Source of the DNA: JAPLJQ01 sp037143735
GTDB lineage: Bacteria > Desulfobacterota > Syntrophia > Syntrophales > UBA2185
Direction of reading: 5' to 3'
Assembly (NCBI GenBank): GCA_037143735.1
Contig: JBAWYD010000034.1
Coordinates: 1 to 21,143 of the forward strand
Length of the DNA stretch: 21,143 nt
Within the stretch, counting starts at the first letter, position 1, and each line of letters starts with the position of its first letter. The translations under genes and the position numbers were made by a program. A model generated the notes under the pieces. That model had not been told where the DNA came from. It searched no databases and saw only the letters and a program-made list of their open reading frames with translations. This document shows positions 7,318 through 14,024 of this stretch, one piece after another.

Positions 7318-8333
7318 ATACAATGAAATCTGTCTTGTTGGAAACTAAGGGTCTGATAAAGCATTTTAACGTGCAGCGTGGATTTTTATCGGGACGAAGG
7401 GCTGTGGTCAAGGCATTAAACGGTGTTGATTTAAAAATATACCGGGGGGAAACCCTTGGTATTGTTGGAGAGAGCGGATGCGGCAAATCGACGCTCGGAC
7501 GTCTGATCATGAGGCTCGATGACCCGACGGGAGGGGAAATTCTGTTTGAAGGTGAAGACATCCTGAGATATTCCGGTGATGTTCTGAGAAATTACCGAAA
7601 AAAAGTGCAGATCATTTTTCAGGATCCGTATGCATCCCTGAACCCGAGAAGAACAGCGGGCAGCACCGTAGGAGAGCCCCTCATGATTTACGACATCGAT
7701 GAAAGGAAGGGCAGGGGAGAACGGGTCGCAAGATTGATGGAACAGGTCGGGCTCAGCAGGGAACAGATGAATCGATACCCTCATGAATTCAGCGGGGGAC
7801 AGAGGCAACGGATCGGTATTGCCAGGGCCATTGCCCTGAATCCAGCGTTGATTATTGCCGATGAACCCGTTTCCGCCCTTGATGTATCCATTCAGGCCCA
7901 GATACTGAATCTGCTGAAAGATCTACAGAGAGAATATGGTCTGACGTACCTGTTTATTACACACGATCTCAGTGTGGTGCGGCACATGAGCGATAGGATC
8001 GCTGTCATGTATATGGGAAAAATCGTAGAACTTGCACGGAATCATGACCTTTATGAACATCCTTTTCACCCTTACACCATGGCTCTTCTGTCCGCTGTAC
8101 CCGTACCGGAGCCGGGAAGAAAGAAAGAACGTATGATCCTCGATGGAGATTTGCCGAGTGCGGTCAACCTTCCTGCAGGGTGTACGTTTCATCCTCGTTG
8201 CCCTTTCAGGATGGACGTGTGTGATCATGTGACACCGGCATTGAATGACAGGGGTGAGGGACATATGGCAGCCTGCCATATGGAAGGATGCAGTGTCCGC
8301 TGTATCGATTATGAAGCAGGATTGATCAGTTGA
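7314..8333 (+). CDS. oppF: Oligopeptide/dipeptide ABC transporter ATPase (OppF/DppF)
   Basis: The second ATPase of the peptide importer, 339 residues, partner of OppD. It shows Walker A GESGCGKS (residues 52-59), Q-loop IIFQDPYASLNPR, signature FSGGQRQRIGIARA, Walker B LIIADEPVSALD and H-loop ITHDLSV. The C-terminal oligo_HPY domain has HPYTMALLSAVP and a cysteine cluster CTFHPRCPFRMDVC. The reading frame is open from 7224, but that start would overlap oppD by 94 nt and add a non-homologous tail. The ATG at 7314 overlaps the oppD stop as ATGA and gives the normal N-terminus, so I use it. Three genes (pepA, oppD, oppF) are thus stitched together by 4-nt overlaps. It is followed by a convergent MATE gene. 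Confidence 0.93.
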   Translation: MNTMKSVLLETKGLIKHFNVQRGFLSGRRAVVKALNGVDLKIYRGETLGIVGESGCGKSTLGRLIMRLDDPTGGEILFEGEDILRYSGDVLRNYRKKVQIIFQDPYASLNPRRTAGSTVGEPLMIYDIDERKGRGERVARLMEQVGLSREQMNRYPHEFSGGQRQRIGIARAIALNPALIIADEPVSALDVSIQAQILNLLKDLQREYGLTYLFITHDLSVVRHMSDRIAVMYMGKIVELARNHDLYEHPFHPYTMALLSAVPVPEPGRKKERMILDGDLPSAVNLPAGCTFHPRCPFRMDVCDHVTPALNDRGEGHMAACHMEGCSVRCIDYEAGLIS

Positions 8334-8353
8334 TAAATGCACATGAATGAAAC

Positions 8354-8371
8354 CTTAATACCTGAATTAAG
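8354..8371. terminator. Weak AT-rich hairpin between convergent oppF and MATE genes
   Basis: A perfect 6-bp inverted repeat CTTAAT (8354-8359) and ATTAAG (8366-8371) with a 6-nt loop sits in the 33-bp gap and includes the MATE stop codon. There is no clear T-tract on either side, so its role as a bidirectional terminator is only suggestive. Confidence 0.25.
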
Positions 8372-9716
8372 TCCTTTGTGAAATGATGCGGAATTCCCTT
8401 TTTGTCCAGAAAAGGATGATAAAAAAAGCCAGCAGATTGGAAAGTGGTTGCGCCATCCATACGCCGTTCAGTCCGAACCACGGGGGAAGAATAAATAACA
8501 TGGGTATCAGAACCAGGGCGTCCCTCATGAGCAAAAGAATCATGGAAGTCATTCCTTTGCCGAGCCCGATGAACATGTTGATCCATACCAGGTTGGGACC
8601 GATCATGAGGAGCATAAATGCAAATATTCTGAGAGCGGGTACGGCCATCTCGATCAATTGAACATTATCGGTGAAGAGAATGAGGATGCGATAAGCAAAG
8701 ATTTCGAAAAGAAAGAAAGACGCCGTGCAAAGCACAGCGGTTAATTTAACGGCAACGTTTACCGTTTCCATCAGTCTGTCATGTAACCCGGCGCCGTCGT
8801 TGAAACCCACCAGCGGCATGACACCCTGGCCGATGCCGAACAGAACCATAACAACAAGCCCGTTGATACGAAAGCAAAGACCAAGTGTCGCTATGGCGAG
8901 AGGTCCGAAGCTTCCGAGGACGTGATTATAGATGATCAGCACAAGACCAAAAAACAGGTTCATGATAAGGGAGGGAAATCCCGTCTGATAGATGGCGTAA
9001 ATAATGGCCATGTTAGGAATGAGATATTTCCATTTAAGGTCATATTTGGATGATTTTGACCGGAGATAGTAAAATGACAGAAATCCTGATACTGCATAGG
9101 AAATAATAGCCGATATGGCGGCTCCCAAAATTCCCATCTGCGGAAACGGTCCCCATCCAAAAATAAGAATCGGGTCAAGAATGGCGCCGATGACAGACAT
9201 GGTCAGGATGACAAACATGGAGGTATTGGGTCTGCCCTCGGCCCGGAGCAGGTTGTTCGACATCATCATGAACAATAAAAACGGTGAGCCGAATACGATA
9301 GTAAGGAGATATTGTCTGGAAAGGGGAAGGATATCATCGGTGGCGCCAAAGATGCGCAAGATTGAATCAGGATACATCAAGGTCAGGAAAATAATGAGAA
9401 ATCCAAAAGTCAGGGACAGAATGATCACCTGTCCGGCTGTTTGCTCGGCCTTTACATCTTTGCCGGCTCCGAACATCCGTGCGGCAAACGAACCGGCGCC
9501 CACACCGGTACCGACACCAATGGCCCCGAAAATCATCTGGATGGGAAAACAGATGGTCAACGCCGCAATAGCCTGTGTACTGAAGCGGGTTAACCAGAAC
9601 GTGTCGATAAGATTATAGACGGCCATCGCAAGCATTGCCGTGATGGAAGGCCAGCTCATCTTCAGGAGCAAGGGAAGGATGGGCTCCTTCCGGAAATCAA
9701 GGCCCTTGTCTTTCAT
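8367..9716 (-). CDS. MATE family efflux transporter
   Basis: A multidrug and toxin extrusion (MATE) antiporter of the cytoplasmic membrane, about 449 residues, with twelve expected hydrophobic helices. The N-terminal segment EPILPLLLKMSWPSITAMLAMAVYNLIDTFWLTRFSTQAIAAL is the usual MATE helix-1/2 region (shown in two parts: EPILPLLLKMSWPSI and YNLIDTFWL). The repeated half carries FRINGLVVMVLFGIGQG and LVGFNDGAG. These families export cationic drugs, or metabolites, in exchange for Na+ or H+; the substrate cannot be inferred. The frame begins at a TTG at 9734; I prefer the ATG at 9716, although neither start has a convincing ribosome site. It is transcribed divergently from miaA and convergently to oppF, so it is probably a single-gene unit. 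Confidence 0.9.
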   Translation of the reverse strand: MKDKGLDFRKEPILPLLLKMSWPSITAMLAMAVYNLIDTFWLTRFSTQAIAALTICFPIQMIFGAIGVGTGVGAGSFAARMFGAGKDVKAEQTAGQVIILSLTFGFLIIFLTLMYPDSILRIFGATDDILPLSRQYLLTIVFGSPFLLFMMMSNNLLRAEGRPNTSMFVILTMSVIGAILDPILIFGWGPFPQMGILGAAISAIISYAVSGFLSFYYLRSKSSKYDLKWKYLIPNMAIIYAIYQTGFPSLIMNLFFGLVLIIYNHVLGSFGPLAIATLGLCFRINGLVVMVLFGIGQGVMPLVGFNDGAGLHDRLMETVNVAVKLTAVLCTASFFLFEIFAYRILILFTDNVQLIEMAVPALRIFAFMLLMIGPNLVWINMFIGLGKGMTSMILLLMRDALVLIPMLFILPPWFGLNGVWMAQPLSNLLAFFIILFWTKREFRIISQRT

Positions 9717-9749
9717 ATCGCGAGAGGTTTGCAAAGCTTAAAAATTGTC

Positions 9750-9765
9750 GTTGCATATTCGCAAC
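9750..9765. promoter_or_regulatory. Short inverted repeat in the MATE/miaA divergent gap
   Basis: GTTGC (9750-9754) and GCAAC (9761-9765) form a 5-bp inverted repeat with a 6-nt spacer, midway between the divergent MATE and miaA starts. This position suits a regulator operator, but no regulator gene is adjacent and the repeat is short, so chance is possible. Confidence 0.25.
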
Positions 9766-9803
9766 TCGATTACACGTGTTGATCACCAATTTCAAGACAA
9801 TTT

Positions 9804-10733
9804 ATGAATTATAATCTAATTGTCATTTTAGGTCCAACTGCTTCCGGCAAGACCAGGATGGCTGCCCGTTTAGCCAGAGAAACAGGTTCGGAGGTTATAT
9901 CGGCAGACTCCCGACAGGTTTACCGTGGTATGGATATCGGAACCGGCAAGGACAGGGGGGATTACATTATTGATGGTGTCGCCGTCCCCCATCATCTTAT
10001 TGATATTGTCGACCCCGACTACGAATTCAATGTTTTCGAGTACCAGAAACATTTCTTCATCTGCTTTGCGGAAATGACATCACGGGGAGTCATACCGATC
10101 ATGGCAGGTGGAACGGGGCTTTATATCGAATCAGTTCTCAGAGGATACCGGATGTCATTTGTGCCTGAAAATCCCCATCTCAGGAAGGAACTCGACGAAG
10201 CGGATATGGAAATGATGGTTAAGAAGCTTCTTGATCTCAACCCTGCAGTGCACAATACGACCGACCTTCTGGACCGGAAAAGATTGATCCGTGCCATTGA
10301 AATTGCGGAACATATGAAGATTCATGAAGGGAGAGACAACCCTTCGGCGCCTTCCATCGCCCCCCTGGTCATAGGGATCAGATGGGAAAGGTCTGTCCTG
10401 CGCCGGCGAATTACGGACCGTCTCAGGGAGAGGCTTGCATCAGGCATGGTCGAAGAGGTCAAGCGGCTTCATGAATCCGGCATTGTGTGGGAAAAGCTCG
10501 ATTATTTTGGTCTCGAATATCGTTATGTCGGGCTCTATCTCCAGGGGAAGATCCGTTACAACGACATGTTCCAAATACTTAATACCCGGATTCATCAGTA
10601 TGCAAAAAAACAGGAAACATGGTTCAGGAGAATGGAAAAACAGGGCATTGAAATTCACTGGACGCCCGGCGCTGATTATGACGCGATGAAAGCACTCTTG
10701 AAAAGATGTCTGATAAGATCATTAAATGATTGA
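9804..10733 (+). CDS. miaA: tRNA dimethylallyltransferase (MiaA)
   Basis: MiaA transfers the dimethylallyl group of DMAPP to N6 of adenosine 37 in tRNAs reading codons that begin with U; this is the first step to ms2i6A. The 309-residue length is normal. It has the P-loop GPTASGKT (residues 10-17), SADSRQVYRGMDIGTGK, VPHHLIDIVDP, the IMAGGTGLYIESVLRG block, DLLDRKRLIRAIEI, and the C-terminal LDYFGLEYRYVGLYLQG and NTRIHQYAKKQETWFRR segments that contact tRNA. No good Shine-Dalgarno precedes the ATG, but the N-terminus fits the family exactly. It stands divergent from the MATE gene and 137 nt upstream of the foldase start. TilS and TsaE later in the window also modify the anticodon region. Confidence 0.96.
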   Translation: MNYNLIVILGPTASGKTRMAARLARETGSEVISADSRQVYRGMDIGTGKDRGDYIIDGVAVPHHLIDIVDPDYEFNVFEYQKHFFICFAEMTSRGVIPIMAGGTGLYIESVLRGYRMSFVPENPHLRKELDEADMEMMVKKLLDLNPAVHNTTDLLDRKRLIRAIEIAEHMKIHEGRDNPSAPSIAPLVIGIRWERSVLRRRITDRLRERLASGMVEEVKRLHESGIVWEKLDYFGLEYRYVGLYLQGKIRYNDMFQILNTRIHQYAKKQETWFRRMEKQGIEIHWTPGADYDAMKALLKRCLIRSLND

Positions 10734-10870
10734 CGTCGGTTACACATTTAAATATACTCCGCCATCTTGCAAAAGATATTACCGCAATTCGATTTTTTTT
10801 CAGATAAGATGAGGCGGAAATAGAAAACATGAAATTTGTGAATATAATTGTAAATCATGGAGGTTCCATC

Positions 10871-11956
10871 ATGGGTTGCCGGAAAAATATATGTCTCATC
10901 CTGGCGGTGCTCTGTTTATTGCTATTTTCCATCATTGGTTGCGGTTCAAAGGAAGAAAAAAAAGCGGGAATAACAAGTGATCAAGAACAACCCGTTGCAC
11001 AACAAGTCGCTCCGCAGGCAGGAGTTCCTGCCACGCCGTCTGCCGATGCACCGACGGGTGCCGCTGCCGTTGTTATTGATGTGGATGGGTCGAAACTGAC
11101 CCAGGGTAATCTTGATTCTGAAATCAGAAAAAAAATGGCGGCGATCAAAGGGCAGGTTCCAAAAGCGCAGATGGAAAAAGCAAAGAATGAGATGCGCAAG
11201 CAGATCATTAATGATTTTACCGTAAGGACCATCCTTGCCAATGAGGTGAGCAGGGTGAAGATCACCGCCGGCGAGCAGGAGGTTTCAGAAGCCGTGGAAC
11301 GTCTCAAGAGCAGCCTGCCTCAAGGGATGACCATGGAAGACCTGATGAAAAAGAATAAAATTACCAAAGAAATGATGTATGAAGAAATCCGTTTCGGGAT
11401 TAAAATCAACAAGCTTGTTCTCTCACAAAAAGCGAGCAAGGCAAAACCGACGGAGAAGGAAATCTCCAAATTTTATCAGAAAAACAAAGATAAGTTTACC
11501 GTACCGGAATCCGTCCATGTAAGGCATATCCTGATCGCTAAAGCTGCAGGGGATGATGATAAAAAAGTGGCCGAAAAGAAATCCAAGGCGGAAACCCTGC
11601 GAAAACAAATTATTGCAGGCGCCGATTTTGCTGAAGTGGCAAAAAATAATTCCGACTGTCCCAGCAAAAACAATGGGGGAGATCTCGGAATATTTTCACG
11701 GGGGGAAATGGTCAAACCCTTTGAAAGTGCCGCTTTTGCACAGGAAAAGAACGCCATCGGGCCTGTCGTTGAAACCAATTACGGTTATCACATCATCCAG
11801 GTACTGGAGCATCTCAGTCCCAAGACGATGAGCCTTGATGAAACCACGAAGGCAAAAATCACGGCTTTTCTGCAGCAGCAGAAACAGCAGGAAACCTTTG
11901 AAGATCTCGTAAAAAAGTTACGGGCAAAAGCAAACATCGTTGTCTATCAGAATTGA
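10871..11956 (+). CDS. Peptidylprolyl isomerase (PpiC/SurA-like) lipoprotein foldase
   Basis: A periplasm-facing parvulin-type prolyl isomerase, probably anchored as a lipoprotein, assisting folding of exported proteins in the manner of PrsA or SurA. The start at 10871 follows GGAGG (10859-10863) and gives a clean signal peptide with a hydrophobic core and lipobox SIIGC (acylated Cys24). The alternative upstream ATG at 10829 would bury this signal. A Pro/Ala/Gln-rich linker (QEQPVAQQVAPQAG) is followed by a SurA_N-like helical region (about 75-200). The PpiC domain comes next (about 210-310; SVHVRHILIAKA, NGGDLGIFSRGEMVKPFE, TNYGYHIIQV) and then a Gln-rich tail. The 10734-10870 gap contains an eight-T run near 10793 but no strong hairpin. 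It is convergent with panB, 20 nt away. Confidence 0.9.
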   Translation: MGCRKNICLILAVLCLLLFSIIGCGSKEEKKAGITSDQEQPVAQQVAPQAGVPATPSADAPTGAAAVVIDVDGSKLTQGNLDSEIRKKMAAIKGQVPKAQMEKAKNEMRKQIINDFTVRTILANEVSRVKITAGEQEVSEAVERLKSSLPQGMTMEDLMKKNKITKEMMYEEIRFGIKINKLVLSQKASKAKPTEKEISKFYQKNKDKFTVPESVHVRHILIAKAAGDDDKKVAEKKSKAETLRKQIIAGADFAEVAKNNSDCPSKNNGGDLGIFSRGEMVKPFESAAFAQEKNAIGPVVETNYGYHIIQVLEHLSPKTMSLDETTKAKITAFLQQQKQQETFEDLVKKLRAKANIVVYQN

Positions 11957-11976
11957 CAGGCAGTCTTGATAACCCT

Positions 11977-12792
11977 TCAGAATGAGTGCTTATTCTCCGG
12001 GAAGAGACCGCCCCTGACTTCATCAAGATATTGCTTTATGGCGTCTTTCATGGATTCATTAAGATTGCCGTATATTTTGACAAATTTCGGTGTAAATTTT
12101 TCGAACATTCCCAGCACGTCATGAACAACAAGAACCTGTCCGTCACACGCTATTCCTGCCCCGATACCAATGGTCGGGATTGATAGAGATTGGGTTATCA
12201 TACCGGCAAGTTTGGCGGGCACACATTCCAGAACGATGGAAAACGCTCCCGCTTCTTCCAGTATTTTAGCATCTTCCAGAATTCTTTTTGCCGCCTCATC
12301 TTCCTTTCCCTGAATTTTGTATCCACCGAACTGATGAACGGACTGGGGGGTGAGTCCGATGTGTGCCATAACAGGAATGCCTGCAGATGTTATTCTTCGT
12401 GTAAGTTCCGCAACTTCTCGTCCGCCTTCGAGCTTGACCCCCTGTGCACCGGCTTCCTGAAGGAAGCGACCGGCATTGTACATGGCATCCTCGATAGAAA
12501 CCTGGTAGGACATAAAGGGCATGTCTCCAACAACCATGGCGTGTTTCGTAGCCCTGGACACTGCTTTTGTGTGATGAATCATGTCTTCCATTGTAACCGG
12601 AAGGGTGCTGTCATAGCCGAGGACAACCATACCCAGCGAGTCTCCTACAAGAATGATGTCTGTCCCCGCCTCATCAACAATGAGAGCTGTGGGATAATCA
12701 TAGGCTGTCAGCATGGTTATTTTTTCACCCTTTTTTTTCCTGTCCCGGATAACGGCAGTCGTTATCCTGTTCGTGGTGATCTGTTTACTCAT
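11977..12792 (-). CDS. panB: 3-methyl-2-oxobutanoate hydroxymethyltransferase (PanB)
   Basis: PanB transfers a hydroxymethyl group from 5,10-methylene-tetrahydrofolate to 2-oxoisovalerate, giving ketopantoate, the first committed step of pantothenate (vitamin B5) and CoA synthesis. The 271-residue length is normal. Family blocks are ITMLTAYDYPTALIVDEAG, ILVGDSLGMVVLGYDSTLPVT (metal-binding Asp), VGDMPFMSYQ, AQGVKLEGG, AHIGLTPQSVHQFGG, SIVLECVPA (catalytic Glu) and TIGIGAGIACDGQVLVVHDVLG. It begins 8 nt before the end of the DUF2520 gene, so the two are co-translated. PanC and PanD are not in the window. Confidence 0.96.
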   Translation of the reverse strand: MSKQITTNRITTAVIRDRKKKGEKITMLTAYDYPTALIVDEAGTDIILVGDSLGMVVLGYDSTLPVTMEDMIHHTKAVSRATKHAMVVGDMPFMSYQVSIEDAMYNAGRFLQEAGAQGVKLEGGREVAELTRRITSAGIPVMAHIGLTPQSVHQFGGYKIQGKEDEAAKRILEDAKILEEAGAFSIVLECVPAKLAGMITQSLSIPTIGIGAGIACDGQVLVVHDVLGMFEKFTPKFVKIYGNLNESMKDAIKQYLDEVRGGLFPENKHSF

Positions 12793-13687
12793 TTACCGAA
12801 CCTCCTCTCAGCGTTTTTTTTATGGTCTCGGCCTGTTCCTCAGACAGAGCCTTCTTCTCCAATCCGAGATCTGCCGCAAGAATTCCCATGGCACAATAGG
12901 CCTCTAAATAGACAGGCAGTTTATCGTGAAGAGCCTTCATATGTTTTCTGATGGTTCCCATATCACCCCGTGCAACCGGACCGGTCAAAGCAGACACAGT
13001 TCCCTTCTGTTCAATGTTTCTCAGGGTGCCTCTGAGAAGAGGCCAGAAAGCATGGATAGCCTCATCATGGCTCAATCCTAAAGACTGATAAATTTGTTCA
13101 ACCGTATGAATCAGGGTTGTCAGGTAGTTCGAAGCCATGCAGGCTGCGGTATGATAAAGAGGCTTGTCTTCCTCTGAAACAAAGAAAGGATTCCCTCCCA
13201 TGTCTCTAACGATCCGAATCGACCAGTTCCTGATTTCCTCCTGTGCGGTAATTCCAAAAGTGCTTCCCGGGATATTTCTGATGGCTGCTTCCACATCCGC
13301 GAAAGATTGAAGAGGATGGATGCTCGCCACATTGGCGCCTGATGTTCGTGCTGCATCCAGAAGATCAAGTCCCCCGGCCCCGCTCATGTGAATGACCTTT
13401 TTGCCGGGTCTTAAACATCCTTCTTTTGATATTTCTTCACAGATTGACATGATGGCATCATCAGATGTCGTGATAAAAATGCATTCTGCACGCATTGCTG
13501 CTTCGGAAAAACGCGTAAAGGGTTCGCCACCCGTGTAGGCGATGCCCTGATTGAGAGAGGTTTGAGACCGGCTCGCAACAGCGACGACAGGATATCCCGC
13601 TGCTTTCAGAAGATAGCCGCATGCTGTGCCTACCTTGCCGAGGCCCAGAATAGCGACGGTGTTTTTTTCGGATTCCCGATTATCCAT
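12785..13687 (-). CDS. Rossmann-like and DUF2520 domain dehydrogenase, candidate ketopantoate reductase
   Basis: A 300-residue NAD(P)-dependent dehydrogenase-like protein. The N-terminal Rossmann domain has the dinucleotide motif VAILGLGKVGTACGYLLKAAG, then AVASRS, a FITTSDDAI segment and VIHMSGAGGLDLL. The C-terminal DUF2520 helical domain has ASIHPLQSF, GSTFGI, YHTAACMASNYLTTL and the LTGPVARGD motif. The overlap with panB suggests it acts on PanB's product, reducing ketopantoate to pantoate in place of PanE. I recall an alternative reductase named PanG in Francisella and some Firmicutes but cannot verify here that it is the same family, so I leave the symbol blank. No strong ribosome site is seen; the ATG at 13687 follows the leader and terminator at 13727-13934, so expression is probably controlled by attenuation. 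Confidence 0.85.
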   Translation of the reverse strand: MDNRESEKNTVAILGLGKVGTACGYLLKAAGYPVVAVASRSQTSLNQGIAYTGGEPFTRFSEAAMRAECIFITTSDDAIMSICEEISKEGCLRPGKKVIHMSGAGGLDLLDAARTSGANVASIHPLQSFADVEAAIRNIPGSTFGITAQEEIRNWSIRIVRDMGGNPFFVSEEDKPLYHTAACMASNYLTTLIHTVEQIYQSLGLSHDEAIHAFWPLLRGTLRNIEQKGTVSALTGPVARGDMGTIRKHMKALHDKLPVYLEAYCAMGILAADLGLEKKALSEEQAETIKKTLRGGSVNE

Positions 13688-13726
13688 GACTTATAGCTCG
13701 ACAGTCCAGAGTTCCCGATAAAATAA

Positions 13727-13763
13727 TCAAAAAAGGCCTCCCGGACAAATGCCGGAAGGCCTT
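13727..13763 (-). terminator. Intrinsic terminator in the leader of the DUF2520-panB operon
   Basis: On the minus strand the arms AAGGCCT-T-CCGG and CCGG-G-AGGCCTT pair (plus-strand 13733-13744 and 13752-13763; one internal mismatch) around a 7-nt loop. A run of six T (13734-13729) follows directly. The other strand has no T-run immediately after the stem, so the direction is clear. It lies only about 41 nt upstream of the DUF2520 start codon, inside that operon's 5' leader, which is the position expected for transcriptional attenuation rather than gene-end termination. Confidence 0.85.
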
Positions 13764-13934
13764 AAGAATCAGTGCTCTTTTTTGACCATTCCGTCTCAGT
13801 CCCTTCATCGTGGATCCAAGCGGAGGCTCACCGTATATCACTAACTGCATGATACAGTCAACAGGATTTGCACCATTACAGATACCCCTTCACACAGGCA
13901 TGATGTGAATGGCAGATTATCAACGGTCTCACAT
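13764..13934 (-). ncRNA. Structured leader RNA, candidate riboswitch/attenuator of pantothenate genes (possible 'pan' motif)
   Basis: About 170 nt of non-coding leader precede the terminator on the minus strand. It can be closed by a 7-bp helix GACCGUU (13928-13922) with AAUGGUC (13790-13784; one G-U). Inside are a hairpin UUCACA/UGUGAA and a hairpin CUGUAUCA (13857-13850) with UGAUAUACGG (13840-13831) that leaves two nucleotides, including an A, bulged. GCCUCC (13827-13822) is complementary to GGAGGC in the terminator's 3' arm (13741-13736) and could act as antiterminator. A weak -10 box TACAAT (13946-13941) would start transcription near 13934. The 'pan' RNA motif is described, from memory, upstream of pantothenate genes in deltaproteobacteria and Firmicutes as a hairpin with bulged adenosines. 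I cannot confirm a match to its consensus. Confidence 0.6.
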
Positions 13935-13935
13935 C

Positions 13936-13964
13936 TTGTAATTGTATCGGTAGATGTATATATT
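13936..13964 (+). promoter_or_regulatory. Predicted sigma-70 promoter for tilS
   Basis: A -35 box TTGTAA (13936-13941), 17-nt spacer and -10 box TATATT (13959-13964) read toward tilS, with a start near 13971. It overlaps the predicted -10 of the opposing pantothenate leader (13946-13941), so the two divergent promoters may interfere with each other. Confidence 0.5.
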
Positions 13965-14024
13965 GAGGGTATATCCCGGAATTAAAAAATCTATTCAGAT
14001 GATGCGTCGTTCCCATAATGAATC

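Noticed and set aside
10765..10800. T8 run after miaA as an intrinsic terminator
   Set aside because: Only a 4-bp TTGC/GCAA stem precedes it, too weak to support the call.
12190..12951. 253-codon open frame on the plus strand opposite panB and DUF2520
   Set aside because: It is antisense to two well-supported genes, has no ribosome site and shows no recognisable motif.
13850..13880. tRNA T-arm resemblance of GGTGCAAATCC
   Set aside because: No acceptor stem, anticodon arm or D-arm can be placed around it and the second T of the TTC is G.
13764..13934. Cobalamin riboswitch suggested by GGTGCAAATCC (minus, 13874-13864) after an AAGGGG
   Set aside because: The later conserved parts (CCCGC-ACTGT core and the GCCAGGAGACC B12 box) are missing and the downstream genes make pantothenate, not cobalamin.
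13764..13934. 6S RNA, SRP RNA, Moco or GEMM RNA
   Set aside because: I could not match the conserved cores of these RNAs; only short pieces such as GAGCCUCCG look similar.
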